Below, in pieces: positions 18,385 through 27,599 of a stretch of DNA of 64,000 bases; positions within the stretch are counted from its first letter, which is position 1, and every line of letters begins with the position of its first letter. Origin of the DNA: B18-G4 sp032250805. Lineage in GTDB: Bacteria > Bacteroidota > Bacteroidia > Bacteroidales > B18-G4. Below the pieces are notes generated by a model that saw only the letters and a program-made list of their open reading frames with translations, was not told the DNA's origin and did no database searches. The translations under genes were made by a program, and so were the position numbers. The DNA lies in contig JAVVEM010000002.1 in NCBI GenBank assembly GCA_032250805.1, positions 57,415 to 121,414 on the forward strand. The letters run 5' to 3'.

Positions 18385-18428
18385 TGCAGGTTACATCAGA
18401 ACCTGCATGCAGTTGTTGTATTACAACT
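18385..18428. repeat. Two consecutive perfect inverted repeats in the DUF5723/tRNA intergenic region
   Basis: TGCAGGTT/AACCTGCA (18385-18392 and 18400-18407, 7-base loop) is followed three bases later by AGTTGT/ACAACT (18411-18416 and 18423-18428, 6-base loop). They lie about 55-100 bases upstream of the minus-strand DUF5723 start and about 75 bases upstream of the tRNA promoter. They could be a structured leader or paired operators; neither is followed by a T-run typical of a terminator. Confidence 0.6.
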
Positions 18429-18497
18429 AACGCAAAATTTGTTTCTTTCTGATATTGCAATAAAAAAATCACTGAGAGTGTACAAGGACATTCATTT

Positions 18498-18528
18498 TTT
18501 TACATCCATGCAAAAATCAGTATCTTTG
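18498..18528 (+). promoter_or_regulatory. tRNA-Leu promoter, Bacteroidota type
   Basis: TATCTTTG (18521-18528) is a perfect TAnnTTTG -7 box, with TTTT at 18498-18501 exactly 19 bases upstream as the -33 element. Predicted transcription would start about 3-6 bases before the mature tRNA 5' end at 18539. Confidence 0.75.
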
Positions 18529-18538
18529 CAGCAGAATT

Positions 18539-18620
18539 GCGGATGTGGCGTAATTGGTAGCCGCGCCAGACTTAGGATCTGGTGCCGAAAGGCGTGGGGG
18601 TTCGAGTCCCTTCATCCGCA
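18539..18620 (+). tRNA. tRNA-Leu (anticodon UAG)
   Basis: The acceptor stem GCGGATG (18539-18545) pairs with CATCCGC (18613-18619), followed by discriminator A. The anticodon stem CCAGA/TCTGG encloses the loop CTTAGGA, giving anticodon TAG, which reads Leu CUN codons. The variable arm (TGCCGAAAGGCG) is long, as expected for a class II tRNA, and the T-arm contains GGTTCGAGTCC. The CCA end is not encoded (CGA follows). The downstream kinase gene starts 64 bases later. Confidence 0.97.
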
Positions 18621-18684
18621 CGAACCATGTAGAATAAAACGTTCTGCAATTAGAGATTGCTACGAAAAACTGATCTTAAAACCA

Positions 18685-21003
18685 ATGAAGAAAATCATCA
18701 CCCTGATTAGCTTTTGGGGGATTATTTTTACTGCCCTGCAAAGCCCGCTTTCAGCCGCTGTACCTACAAAGCACGATAGCATTAAGCTTCTCATCGAAAA
18801 TGCCAATCCCAGCGAAATGGCCAGCCTCTATAATTCACTTGCCAACCTGTATTTACCGTCAAACCCTATGCATAGCATTGCCTATACCGATACGGCAATA
18901 AAACTTGCCAGCCTGCAAGGGCAGGAACTGGAATTGGCAAATTCATACCAGATTAAAGGATTGGCATATAAAGAAATACAACAATATGATTCTGCCAGCA
19001 AACTCCTTCATAAGGCTGAGCAAATTTTTCGTTCAAAGGAAAAAACCAACGATCTGTCAGAAATTCTGGAAACCCTCCTTAGTCTGTACCTTGAACTGAA
19101 TGAATTCAACCGTTCAATAGAGATCAATTTTCAAACACTGGATCTTGAATTGGCGCTTAACGACAGTGCGGGCATTGCCCAGGCCTACTACAATATTGCC
19201 AGCACATATCATTCCTGGGAAAAACTCGATTCGGCAATGCTCTATTATAATAAAGCACTAAAGCTTGCAGGTTCGGGCACCAATAAACGCCAGCTAGGCA
19301 ACATACATAACAGGCTTGGCAACATTTACTTCTCCTGGGGCAATTACGACCAGGCTCTGGAATATTACCTTAAATCATTACATATTTTTGAGGAAATCAA
19401 CGACAGTGCAGGCTTATCAAAATCCTACAACAACATTGGCGTAATCAACCACGACTGGAAAAATTATCAGGAATCACTCAAATACTACAATCTGAGTTAT
19501 ATTGTCGACAGTTTGCTCCATAATGTAACAGGCCAATCGCAAACACTTAACAATATTGCCATCCTCAATGAGGATATGGGCGACAGGGAGCGGTCGATGA
19601 GAACATATTTTCGATCACTTAAACTTGCCGAACAAGCAGAAGAACACTATCAGATCGCTGTCACAAACAGCAACATTGGCGGGCTGTACCTTGAAGATGG
19701 GTATTTTGAGCAGGCAGAAGCCTATTTTAATAAAGCAGTTGAACACTACAAAAAGGCAAATTCAGTGATCGGCCTCGCCGAAACCGATATCCTCTTCGGC
19801 GACCTCTACTTTGAGCAAGGCGATTATGCTCAGGCAGAAGAATACTACAAATGGGGCCTGGATTTCGCCCTCAGCAATAAACTTTCGTTAAGCAGCATGA
19901 ATGCATACAATGGTCTGGCACTGGCCAGCGAAAAAAGAGGAAATTTTAAGGCTGCACTTGAGTATACGAACAAATACCACGCCATCAGCGATTCCATTTT
20001 CGATATAAATACCTCCCGGCAACTGGCACTTTTATCCAACGCATATGAAATACAGAAAAAAGACCAGGAAATGGAAATACAGGAACTGCGGCTATCAGAA
20101 CAACACTCAAAAATCAATAAACAACAGATTGCAGTGATCTCACTCTCAGCAGTGATCCTTCTGATTATCATCTATACCCTGATCATTATCCGACAATACA
20201 ATTTAAGGATCAGGGCATGGCGCCAGCTACTGGTACAACATAACCAGATACTCAAAAGCAGGCAGGAACTGATCCTTGCAAAAAACAAGGCAGAAGAATC
20301 TGACAAGCTAAAAAGTGCTTTTCTTGTTAATCTTTCCCACGAACTAAGAACGCCCATGAACGGGATAATGGGCTTTACCGACCTGCTGCAAAGAGACAAT
20401 GCCACCGAAGAGCAACGTAAAATATATATCTCTTATATTGCATCGTCGAGCAGGCAGTTGCTCAGGGTTTTAAACGATATTATCGACATTTCGGCCATTG
20501 AAACAAATCAACTCGAATTAACGAATGAATCATGCAACCTTGATGAGATCATGACCGGCCTCCTCCATACTTTTGAACAGGAGAAAAAAGACAGGGAAAA
20601 AGATCATATTGAAATTATTTATGAAGCACCCGGCGAAAACGACAAGATTAATATCATCGCCGACAAAAGAAGATTGTCGCAGATCATTTTCAACCTTCTG
20701 AGCAATGCCCTGACATTTACGCGTGAAGGCCGGATAAGTTTTGGTTATAAAGTGACGGATAACGCAATGATCAGGATATTTGTTAAAGATACCGGGATCG
20801 GCATAGAACGCAGCAAATTCGAAATGATCTTCGACCGCTTCAGGCAGGTCGACGACAGCACGACACGGCAACATGGAGGCTCAGGTCTCGGACTTGCCAT
20901 CAGCAGGGAGCTGCTGCAAATGATGAATGGCACTATTTATCTTGAATCGGAGGTAGGCAAAGGAACAACCTTTTATGCAGAGATCCCCATAAGAAAGGAA
21001 TAA
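18685..21003 (+). CDS. TPR-repeat sensor histidine kinase
   Basis: A 772-residue kinase. It has a signal peptide or first TM (about residues 1-23), then a periplasmic array of about nine TPR repeats (roughly residues 40-440; typical units include YYNIASTYHSWEKLDSAMLYY). These are followed by a coiled stretch, a TM helix (about 483-503), a HisKA domain with His552 in LSHELRTPMNGIMGF, and HATPase_c with DTGIGIE and GGSGLGLAISRELL. There is no receiver domain, so the partner regulator is elsewhere. The start is the ATG at 18685; the open frame extending back to 18373 runs through tRNA-Leu and is not coding. It may be partly cotranscribed with the tRNA. Confidence 0.92.
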   Translation: MKKIITLISFWGIIFTALQSPLSAAVPTKHDSIKLLIENANPSEMASLYNSLANLYLPSNPMHSIAYTDTAIKLASLQGQELELANSYQIKGLAYKEIQQYDSASKLLHKAEQIFRSKEKTNDLSEILETLLSLYLELNEFNRSIEINFQTLDLELALNDSAGIAQAYYNIASTYHSWEKLDSAMLYYNKALKLAGSGTNKRQLGNIHNRLGNIYFSWGNYDQALEYYLKSLHIFEEINDSAGLSKSYNNIGVINHDWKNYQESLKYYNLSYIVDSLLHNVTGQSQTLNNIAILNEDMGDRERSMRTYFRSLKLAEQAEEHYQIAVTNSNIGGLYLEDGYFEQAEAYFNKAVEHYKKANSVIGLAETDILFGDLYFEQGDYAQAEEYYKWGLDFALSNKLSLSSMNAYNGLALASEKRGNFKAALEYTNKYHAISDSIFDINTSRQLALLSNAYEIQKKDQEMEIQELRLSEQHSKINKQQIAVISLSAVILLIIIYTLIIIRQYNLRIRAWRQLLVQHNQILKSRQELILAKNKAEESDKLKSAFLVNLSHELRTPMNGIMGFTDLLQRDNATEEQRKIYISYIASSSRQLLRVLNDIIDISAIETNQLELTNESCNLDEIMTGLLHTFEQEKKDREKDHIEIIYEAPGENDKINIIADKRRLSQIIFNLLSNALTFTREGRISFGYKVTDNAMIRIFVKDTGIGIERSKFEMIFDRFRQVDDSTTRQHGGSGLGLAISRELLQMMNGTIYLESEVGKGTTFYAEIPIRKE

Positions 21004-21093
21004 TCTCCCTGACAACTTTGAGAAGCATCGCTCTTCCCGATACAACTGAAATATTTTAAAGCAGGGCATCTTAGCATATTTCCAATAAAACCG

Positions 21094-21101
21094 TATCTTT
21101 G
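21094..21101 (+). promoter_or_regulatory. Promoter -7 box of the tig-clpP-clpX operon
   Basis: TATCTTTG matches TAnnTTTG perfectly and lies 28 bases before the tig ATG (21130); the likely transcription start is near 21106. The -33 position reads TTAG, a weak match. The same TATCTTTGCAGC core is seen at the tRNA-Leu promoter. Confidence 0.6.
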
Positions 21102-21129
21102 CAGCCTTTAATTTTAAACAGGAACATTA

Positions 21130-22479
21130 ATGAACATCACACAGGAATCAACAGGCGATCTGACCGCAGTTGTGAAGATTGAACTTGTAAAAGAAGACTA
21201 TGAAAGCCAGGTAAATACAGTCTTAAAAGACTACCAGCGCAAAGCAAACATGCCGGGCTTCAGGCCGGGAAAAGTACCTATGGGACTGGTAAAAAAGATG
21301 TACGGTAAATCGGTACTTGCCGAAGAAGTGAATAAGGTCATTTCGGAAAGCCTGCATAATTACCTGACCGAAAATAATATAAAAACCCTCGGACACCCGC
21401 TGCCCAACGAAGACAGGCAGGAGATGATCGACTTTGATGCGCAGGACACCTACGATTTTTATTTTGATATTGCATTACAACCCGAGATCAATCCCGAATT
21501 GAGCGAGAAGATCAAAATGGATTACTACAAGATCAGGGTTGATGATGAAAGCATCAGTAAATATATTGATGACCTCAGAAAAAAGAATGGTAAACCTGTA
21601 AATCCCTATAAAAGTGAAGAGGGAGATATAATAAGAGGCACGCTTGTTGAGCTGGATAAAGATGGAAAAGCACTCGAAGAAGGAATTACAAATGAAACCA
21701 GCATCGGGGTGGATCATATCAAAACGAAAAGTATAAAAAAAGAGTTTATTGGAAGGTCGGTGGGCGACAAGATCAGGTTTAATCCTTTGAAAGCAACCGA
21801 AAGTGCTGCAGAAGCCGCCTCAATGCTTGGCATCGACAGCAAGCAGGCAGAAGAAAATAAATCAGATTTTGAATTTACAGTTGAAAGTATTACACGCTTT
21901 GAACCTGCTGAAATGAATGAGGAGTTTTATGCAACGGTTTTCCCCGGCGAAAACTTTACCGAAGAGAAGGATTTCAGGGAAAGGCTCAGAAAAGAGCTTG
22001 AGCGTTCGTTTGCTCATGAAAGCGACAGGTTGTTTATGCGACAAACCGCCGATAAGCTTATTGATGATCTCAAGATCAATCTGCCCGATGATTTTATGAA
22101 ACGATGGTTGAAGGAAAGCGGCGAAGCAAAGATGACAGACGAAGATATCGACCAGCATTACACCGAATATGCCAGGGCACTGAAATGGCAGTTGATCGAA
22201 AGCAAAATTATTGCTGACCATAATATCAACGTTACTCACGATGATGTGAAAGCAGAGATCATGAAATACTTTACCACGCAGGGCGAAATAGATGAAGAAA
22301 CACAAAAACACCTCGATGAGATTGCCAACAACATCATGCAAAACCAGGAAGAGGTGAAGAGAATTTATGACCAATTGCTTGATACACGTATGCGCGATTT
22401 ACTGAAATCAACCATTAAGTTAAAAAACAAAGAGATCAGTTATGATGATTTTATTAAATTAGCCACACAAACCAAATAA
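21130..22479 (+). CDS. tig: Trigger factor
   Basis: Ribosome-associated folding chaperone, 449 residues. The N-terminal ribosome-binding domain carries MPGFRPGKVPMGLVKKMYGK (signature GFRxGxxP), followed by the middle region (about 150-250) and the long helical C-terminal chaperone arms. The middle domain is divergent from the canonical FKBP-type isomerase fold, as is common in Bacteroidota trigger factors, so prolyl isomerase activity is uncertain. It is first in the conserved tig-clpP-clpX order, 11 bases before clpP. Confidence 0.94.
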   Translation: MNITQESTGDLTAVVKIELVKEDYESQVNTVLKDYQRKANMPGFRPGKVPMGLVKKMYGKSVLAEEVNKVISESLHNYLTENNIKTLGHPLPNEDRQEMIDFDAQDTYDFYFDIALQPEINPELSEKIKMDYYKIRVDDESISKYIDDLRKKNGKPVNPYKSEEGDIIRGTLVELDKDGKALEEGITNETSIGVDHIKTKSIKKEFIGRSVGDKIRFNPLKATESAAEAASMLGIDSKQAEENKSDFEFTVESITRFEPAEMNEEFYATVFPGENFTEEKDFRERLRKELERSFAHESDRLFMRQTADKLIDDLKINLPDDFMKRWLKESGEAKMTDEDIDQHYTEYARALKWQLIESKIIADHNINVTHDDVKAEIMKYFTTQGEIDEETQKHLDEIANNIMQNQEEVKRIYDQLLDTRMRDLLKSTIKLKNKEISYDDFIKLATQTK

Positions 22480-22490
22480 AAAATTATCAG

Positions 22491-23165
22491 ATGAATCCGG
22501 ACGAATTTAAAAAATATGCAAATAAGCACAGGGGCATTTCAAGCCTTGCCCTCGATAACTATATTTCAGTTACAGGAAACTACATCTCCCCTACCATCAT
22601 TGAGGAACGCCAGATGAATATTGCCACCATGGATGTATTCTCGCGACTAATGATGGACAGGATCATATTTCTTGGCGTACCTATTAATGATTATGTAGCC
22701 AACATTATCCAGGCCCAGTTGCTTTTCCTCGAATCAGTTGATTCGGGCAAAGACATCCAGATTTATCTGAACACTCCGGGCGGTTCGGTTTATGCGGGTT
22801 TGGGTATTTACGATACCATGCAGTATATTTCGCCGGATGTGGCCACCATTTGTACCGGAATGGCCGCATCAATGGGCGCTGTTCTGCTTGCTGCTGGCGA
22901 AAAAGGCAAACGCACCGCACTCCAGCATTCGCGGGTGCTGATCCATCAGCCAATGGGTGGGGTCTCCGGACAAGCCTCGGATATTGAGATTACCGCCAGA
23001 GAGATCCAAAAACTCAAAAAGGAGTTATACGAGATCATTGCCAAACACAGCGGCCAGAAATATGAAAAAGTCTGGGATGATGGTGACCGTGATTTCTGGA
23101 TGACCAGTGAAGAAGCCAAAGATTATGGCATGATCGACGAAGTGCTGTTAAAGAACAAAAAATAA
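22491..23165 (+). CDS. clpP: ATP-dependent Clp protease proteolytic subunit
   Basis: Self-compartmentalised serine protease that degrades substrates fed by ClpX. The 224 residues include about 30 N-terminal residues before the conserved core, as in many Bacteroidota ClpPs. The catalytic Ser127 is in GMAASMGAVL and His152 in VLIHQPMGG; the Asp lies in the C-terminal third. The oligomer-facing segment YLNTPGGSVYAGLGIYDTM is intact. It sits between tig and clpX in the same operon. Confidence 0.96.
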   Translation: MNPDEFKKYANKHRGISSLALDNYISVTGNYISPTIIEERQMNIATMDVFSRLMMDRIIFLGVPINDYVANIIQAQLLFLESVDSGKDIQIYLNTPGGSVYAGLGIYDTMQYISPDVATICTGMAASMGAVLLAAGEKGKRTALQHSRVLIHQPMGGVSGQASDIEITAREIQKLKKELYEIIAKHSGQKYEKVWDDGDRDFWMTSEEAKDYGMIDEVLLKNKK

Positions 23166-23201
23166 TTAATTCCGTATAAACCTTCCTGAACTTAAATCTT
23201 T

Positions 23202-24440
23202 ATGGCAAAAGAAGTTGACAGATGTTCGTTTTGTGGCAGGGTGAAAGCCGAAACCAATGTATTGATCGCAGGGCTGGAAGGCCATATTTGTGATCTTTGC
23301 GTTGAGCAGGCCCAGGCTATAGTCCGGGAAGAATTAACGTCGAAGCATGAGCTTCGCCTCGGAGACATCAAACTCCTCAAACCCGCAGAAATAAAAAATT
23401 ACCTCGACCAATATGTGATCGGACAGGAAACAGCCAAAAGGGTGCTCTCGGTAGCGGTTTATAACCACTATAAAAGGATCACACAAATTCCTGCAAAGAA
23501 AGGTGAGGAGGAGATCGAAATTGAAAAATCGAACATTGTGATCGTTGGTGAAACAGGTACAGGAAAAACTTTGCTCGCCCGTACCATTGCCCGAATGCTG
23601 CATGTGCCTTTTTGTATTGCAGATGCAACCGTGCTTACAGAGGCAGGATATGTGGGTGAGGATGTGGAAAGTATCCTTTCAAGACTGTTACAGGCTGCCG
23701 ATTACAATGTAGCTGCAGCCGAAAAAGGGATCATTTTTATTGACGAGATCGACAAAATTGCACGCAAAAGTGACAATCCAAGTATCACGAGAGATGTATC
23801 AGGTGAGGGCGTGCAACAGGCCTTGCTCAAATTACTCGAAGGTGCCGAAATCAATGTTCCCCCGCACGGCGGAAGAAAACACCCCGAGCAAAAGATGATC
23901 CAGGTCAATACACGCGATATTCTGTTCATTGCCGGTGGAGCCTTTAATTCAATCGAAAAAATTATTGGTTCCAGAATGCGTACGAATATGATCGGGTACA
24001 GCTCCGACAAGGAAAAAAATAAGATTGACAGGGAAAATATGCTCCAGTATATTGCCCCGGGTGACCTGAAATCCTTCGGACTCATCCCGGAGATCGTTGG
24101 CAGGCTGCCGGTGCTCACACACCTTAACCCCCTCGATCAGGAAGCCCTGAAACGTATCCTTACCGAACCCAGAAACGCACTCACAAAGCAGTTTGTTAAA
24201 TTGTTTGCAATGGATAATATCAACCTCTCATTCGAAGACGAAGCACTTGATTACATGGTTGAGAAATCCATTGAATTTAAACTTGGAGCCCGCGGTTTAC
24301 GATCCATCCTTGAGGTCATACTTACGGATGCCATGTTCGACCTTCCATCTGAAGGAAAAACCACCGACCTCAGGATAACACGTGAGTATTCCGTTGCGAA
24401 GTTCCAAAAATCGAATATTTCCAAGCTAAAAGTTGCCTGA
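23202..24440 (+). CDS. clpX: ATP-dependent Clp protease ATP-binding subunit ClpX
   Basis: AAA+ unfoldase that delivers substrates to ClpP. The 412-residue protein has an N-terminal zinc-binding domain (Cys8, Cys11, Cys30, Cys33), Walker A GETGTGKT at 116-123, Walker B IIFIDEIDKIA, the pore loop region (EAGYVGEDVESILSRLL), sensor and arginine-finger regions, and the C-terminal small domain with GARGLRSILE. It is 36 bases downstream of clpP. Confidence 0.97.
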   Translation: MAKEVDRCSFCGRVKAETNVLIAGLEGHICDLCVEQAQAIVREELTSKHELRLGDIKLLKPAEIKNYLDQYVIGQETAKRVLSVAVYNHYKRITQIPAKKGEEEIEIEKSNIVIVGETGTGKTLLARTIARMLHVPFCIADATVLTEAGYVGEDVESILSRLLQAADYNVAAAEKGIIFIDEIDKIARKSDNPSITRDVSGEGVQQALLKLLEGAEINVPPHGGRKHPEQKMIQVNTRDILFIAGGAFNSIEKIIGSRMRTNMIGYSSDKEKNKIDRENMLQYIAPGDLKSFGLIPEIVGRLPVLTHLNPLDQEALKRILTEPRNALTKQFVKLFAMDNINLSFEDEALDYMVEKSIEFKLGARGLRSILEVILTDAMFDLPSEGKTTDLRITREYSVAKFQKSNISKLKVA

Positions 24441-24509
24441 CATACCAGCAAACTCTCATTTGCGTTATCAGCTAAAGTCTTCGGCACAAAATTTGTCTTA
24501 TTTGTTGTA

Positions 24510-25097
24510 ATGAAAAGACTGCTATTGTCAACGGCACTTATTATGGCCTTTATGCTTGCATCATCCCAGGAAAAGGTCAAGGAACGCATTGTGGTTAAAG
24601 CACGTATGCTGGAGGGCGATACGGTACCTGTTTACGAGCTGAAGGAGGTCAATATCTATGCACTCAGCCCCCGCAAAAGCAAGCGCGAAGCGCGCCGCAC
24701 ATCAAAGCTTATCCGTAATGTAAAAATTGTATATCCCTATGCCAAACTTGCCGGTATAAAGCTGGATAAATACCAGAGTATTCTTGAGGGTGTGGAAGAT
24801 AAAAAAGAGCGCAGAAAGATCATGCAAGCCGCAGAGCAGGAGCTCGAAGAAGAATTTGGCGACGACCTACGCAAACTTACTTTCTCACAAGGACGAATCC
24901 TCATCAAACTTGTTTACCGTGAAACAGGAAGCTCATCATATGATCTTGTGGCTGAATTGAGGGGGAAGTTCAGGGCATTTTTCTGGCAGACATTTGCACG
25001 CGTGTTTGGCTTTAACCTTAAGAATGAATACGACCCCGAAGGGGATGATGCTGAAATTGAGTTTATCGTAAAGATGATTGAATCAGGACAGCTATAG
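24510..25097 (+). CDS. DUF4294-like exported protein
   Basis: A 195-residue protein with an N-terminal signal peptide (about residues 1-19), then a strongly charged body containing ELKEVNIYALSPRKSKREARR, KLIRNVKIVYPYAKLA and the acidic/basic helix EDKKERRKIMQAAEQELEEEFG; this is the layout of DUF4294 proteins of Bacteroidota. No catalytic motif is evident and the function is unknown. It follows clpX by 69 bases and may be read from the same transcript. Confidence 0.82.
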   Translation: MKRLLLSTALIMAFMLASSQEKVKERIVVKARMLEGDTVPVYELKEVNIYALSPRKSKREARRTSKLIRNVKIVYPYAKLAGIKLDKYQSILEGVEDKKERRKIMQAAEQELEEEFGDDLRKLTFSQGRILIKLVYRETGSSSYDLVAELRGKFRAFFWQTFARVFGFNLKNEYDPEGDDAEIEFIVKMIESGQL

Positions 25098-25121
25098 AAG
25101 GCTGCTAAGAGGAGCCATAAT

Positions 25122-26537
25122 TTACTTCCCTCGGCCCTGCATAACGATCAGAGCGGTATATATCAGGATCTTGAAATCCATTGCGAGCGACATATTTTCA
25201 ATGTAAAGGAGGTCGTACTTTAAACGTTCAACCATTTCGTCAACATTAGAGGCATAACCATATTTTACCTGACCCCATGATGTGATGCCCGGCTTGACTT
25301 TATGAAGCAGCCGATAGTGGGGAGCCACTTTTACAATCCTGTCAATATAATACTGCCGTTCGGGCCGGGGCCCCACAAGCGACATATCACCTTTTAAGAC
25401 CGTATAAAACTGTGGTGTTTCATCAAGCCTGACCTTGCGGAGGAACTTACCAAAGGGAGTAATGCGCGGATCATCATCGGATGAAAGCTGTGGCCCGGCG
25501 CTTTCTGCATCCTGGTACATGGTCCTGAATTTGTGCATATAAAAGGGAGTACCATTCAACCCAACCCTTTCCTGAGAATACATTACAGGTCCTTTACTCG
25601 ATAATTTCACCCCGACAGCCACGAAGATATATACCGGGATCAATATGATCATTGCCAGTATAGAAGCGAGAATATCAATGATCCGTTTCAGCGACTGCTG
25701 CCATACAGGCATGAGGTCGGGCGTGATCTGGATCAGGGGAGTATGAAAAACAGAAGTCATCTTTACCGACCCCAGAAGGATATCCTGCATGTCGGGGATC
25801 ACTTTGATCACAACGTTTGTATCTTCAAGAATGGTGATGATCTTCTGAATCGTATTCCTTTCCGACCGTTCGATGGCAATGATCACCTCCTCAACCTGGT
25901 ATTCGTTAATAATGCGTTTAAGATCAGTGTATCCACCAAGGTGAGGAATATGTTGAGCGATTTTATATTCTTCATAATCAAATACATTCACAAAACCAAC
26001 AAAGCGGTTACCCGAAGGTGTTTCCTGCGATTCAATATCATTATATATTTCCATGGCATTGCCATTGCTCCCAACGATGACCGTGTTGAAACCAATCACT
26101 TTTTTATGGATCTTACGTACCGTAATAGTAGTGAGGATAAGCCTGAACAAATATGTAAAGAAAAAGTGGAGGCCGAATAAAGTAAGGAACGACTGGTAAT
26201 ACGACTTATATGTGGCAATCTGGTCGTCGAGGATGAGCGCAAAGAAAATGATCGTTACCCCGATAAGCGTGATCAGTATCGTCTGGCCAAATTCTTTCAA
26301 TCTTGATTTGCGGTAAATTCGCTTATAGGTACCAATAAGGGTATACAGGAGCAACCAGAATATGGGCACCACCGCAATTCCGACATAGAAATTGTTGTCG
26401 CGAAAGATCAGTTCAATCTCGTGGAAGGTGTATACATCGAAGGAGTACTTCCGGAAGAAGAAAAATAAACTCCAGGCAAGTGATGCAGCCAGCAAATCAA
26501 AGAAAACATACTTAAAAACCTGTAAGCTTTTGTTCAT
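25122..26537 (-). CDS. Undecaprenyl-phosphate sugar phosphotransferase (exopolysaccharide glycosylphosphotransferase)
   Basis: Initiates assembly of a surface polysaccharide by transferring a sugar-1-phosphate to the lipid carrier. The protein is 471 residues: about four N-terminal TM helices, a CoA-binding-like Rossmann region (NTVIVGSNGNAMEIYNDI), a fifth membrane segment (IIDILASILAMIILIPVYIF) and the C-terminal bacterial sugar transferase domain with RVGLNGTPFYMHKFRTM, KLRKVRLDETPQ-like (KFLRKVRLDETPQFYTVLKGDMS) and LVGPRPER. It is the last gene of a three-gene minus-strand group with a lipoprotein and a Gfo/Idh dehydrogenase, which may supply a modified sugar. Confidence 0.92.
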   Translation of the reverse strand: MNKSLQVFKYVFFDLLAASLAWSLFFFFRKYSFDVYTFHEIELIFRDNNFYVGIAVVPIFWLLLYTLIGTYKRIYRKSRLKEFGQTILITLIGVTIIFFALILDDQIATYKSYYQSFLTLFGLHFFFTYLFRLILTTITVRKIHKKVIGFNTVIVGSNGNAMEIYNDIESQETPSGNRFVGFVNVFDYEEYKIAQHIPHLGGYTDLKRIINEYQVEEVIIAIERSERNTIQKIITILEDTNVVIKVIPDMQDILLGSVKMTSVFHTPLIQITPDLMPVWQQSLKRIIDILASILAMIILIPVYIFVAVGVKLSSKGPVMYSQERVGLNGTPFYMHKFRTMYQDAESAGPQLSSDDDPRITPFGKFLRKVRLDETPQFYTVLKGDMSLVGPRPERQYYIDRIVKVAPHYRLLHKVKPGITSWGQVKYGYASNVDEMVERLKYDLLYIENMSLAMDFKILIYTALIVMQGRGK

Positions 26538-26540
26538 CTT

Positions 26541-27497
26541 TTATTGTTTTCTGTGTATCAGTTTAATATTATCTATCAGTATCCGGGGTTCATCAACACC
26601 CGCTTCCTTCACAGCCCCGAAAAATATGTTAAAGTCGATGGCATTGTAATAGGCGCTCACACTGGGAGAGAGGTTAACATAAATTTTGTTCCACTCTGAA
26701 GAGGGATTAAGATTCAGTACCGGATGCTGAATGATTTGCGATATTTCCTTAGCATAAAAGCCTGTGGTAAAATAATTGTTGTTTTTATAGTCAAACTCCA
26801 GAAAAACATACTGGCCGGTTCCCGGAAGGTCAAAGCCATCATCATTGCCAACATTGGTTGCAACATCGATGATATATTTCAGGCTGTCGAGCCTGATCAG
26901 GCCCGAATACTTACTATAGCCGGCCAGAAAAGCCTCAGGGTTATTTGCCGGTTCGGTCCGGATGATATCAGTCTTGCTTTTGGAAGTACTGTCGAGCGAG
27001 AGACTGGGATCTTCGAAATCTTCCATCCAAACAAACTCGAGATTCTCGTAATAAGTGGTAGACACTGTATAGGGTACATACTCCCCGTCTCCCAAAAACA
27101 GGGTGTCGTTATGAAGGTTTACTTCCGCCCCCTCCACAAGCATCACATCCTGGATAAGCGGTTTATAAAAGGGGTAAGGACTCCTTAGAGCTGCAATACC
27201 ATTGAGCTTTATCCCCGGATCAATACGCACCTCAGTAATTCCTCTGGCAAGTACCGGGAATACGGCTGGCAATTCGTATGCGCCTATCGACTGATCATTG
27301 ATATATACCCAGGCGTCGGTTATTTTCTGTGTAGGTGCCCCCTGGGTTTCGTAATCGGTAATAAGATGAATGGAATCAATCCTGATGTAGGCCGGAACAC
27401 TTTGATCGCCTTCGAATTTATTGCAAGACCCAAAAATTAAAATCGTAATTACCAGAAAACCAACCAATACCGTAAATCGTAGGAATTTAATGGTCAT
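26541..27497 (-). CDS. Hypothetical lipoprotein with beta-rich C-terminal domain
   Basis: About 318 residues when started at the ATG at 27497, giving a standard lipoprotein signal with lipobox (IFGSC). A further-upstream in-frame ATG at 27554 would place 19 residues before the signal and is less likely. The body contains DAWVYINDQSIGAYELP, resembling surface carbohydrate-associated proteins, and ends with a jelly-roll-like segment (EPRILIDNIKLIHRKQ). No family was recognised. It lies three bases upstream of the sugar transferase, so coexpression with the polysaccharide gene is likely. Confidence 0.75.
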   Translation of the reverse strand: MTIKFLRFTVLVGFLVITILIFGSCNKFEGDQSVPAYIRIDSIHLITDYETQGAPTQKITDAWVYINDQSIGAYELPAVFPVLARGITEVRIDPGIKLNGIAALRSPYPFYKPLIQDVMLVEGAEVNLHNDTLFLGDGEYVPYTVSTTYYENLEFVWMEDFEDPSLSLDSTSKSKTDIIRTEPANNPEAFLAGYSKYSGLIRLDSLKYIIDVATNVGNDDGFDLPGTGQYVFLEFDYKNNNYFTTGFYAKEISQIIQHPVLNLNPSSEWNKIYVNLSPSVSAYYNAIDFNIFFGAVKEAGVDEPRILIDNIKLIHRKQ

Positions 27498-27599
27498 ACA
27501 GGGGTTCTTTGTTTGGGTCTGTTTAAAAAAACTCAACGGAAATATGGCCTTCATATTGTGTAAAAAATGAACCGGAAATCAATTTAGATTCGGTGTAAA

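Noticed and set aside
18373..18684. Open-frame extension of the TPR histidine kinase by about 100 codons
   Set aside because: It reads straight through tRNA-Leu and its promoter; the signal peptide of the kinase starts at the ATG at 18685.
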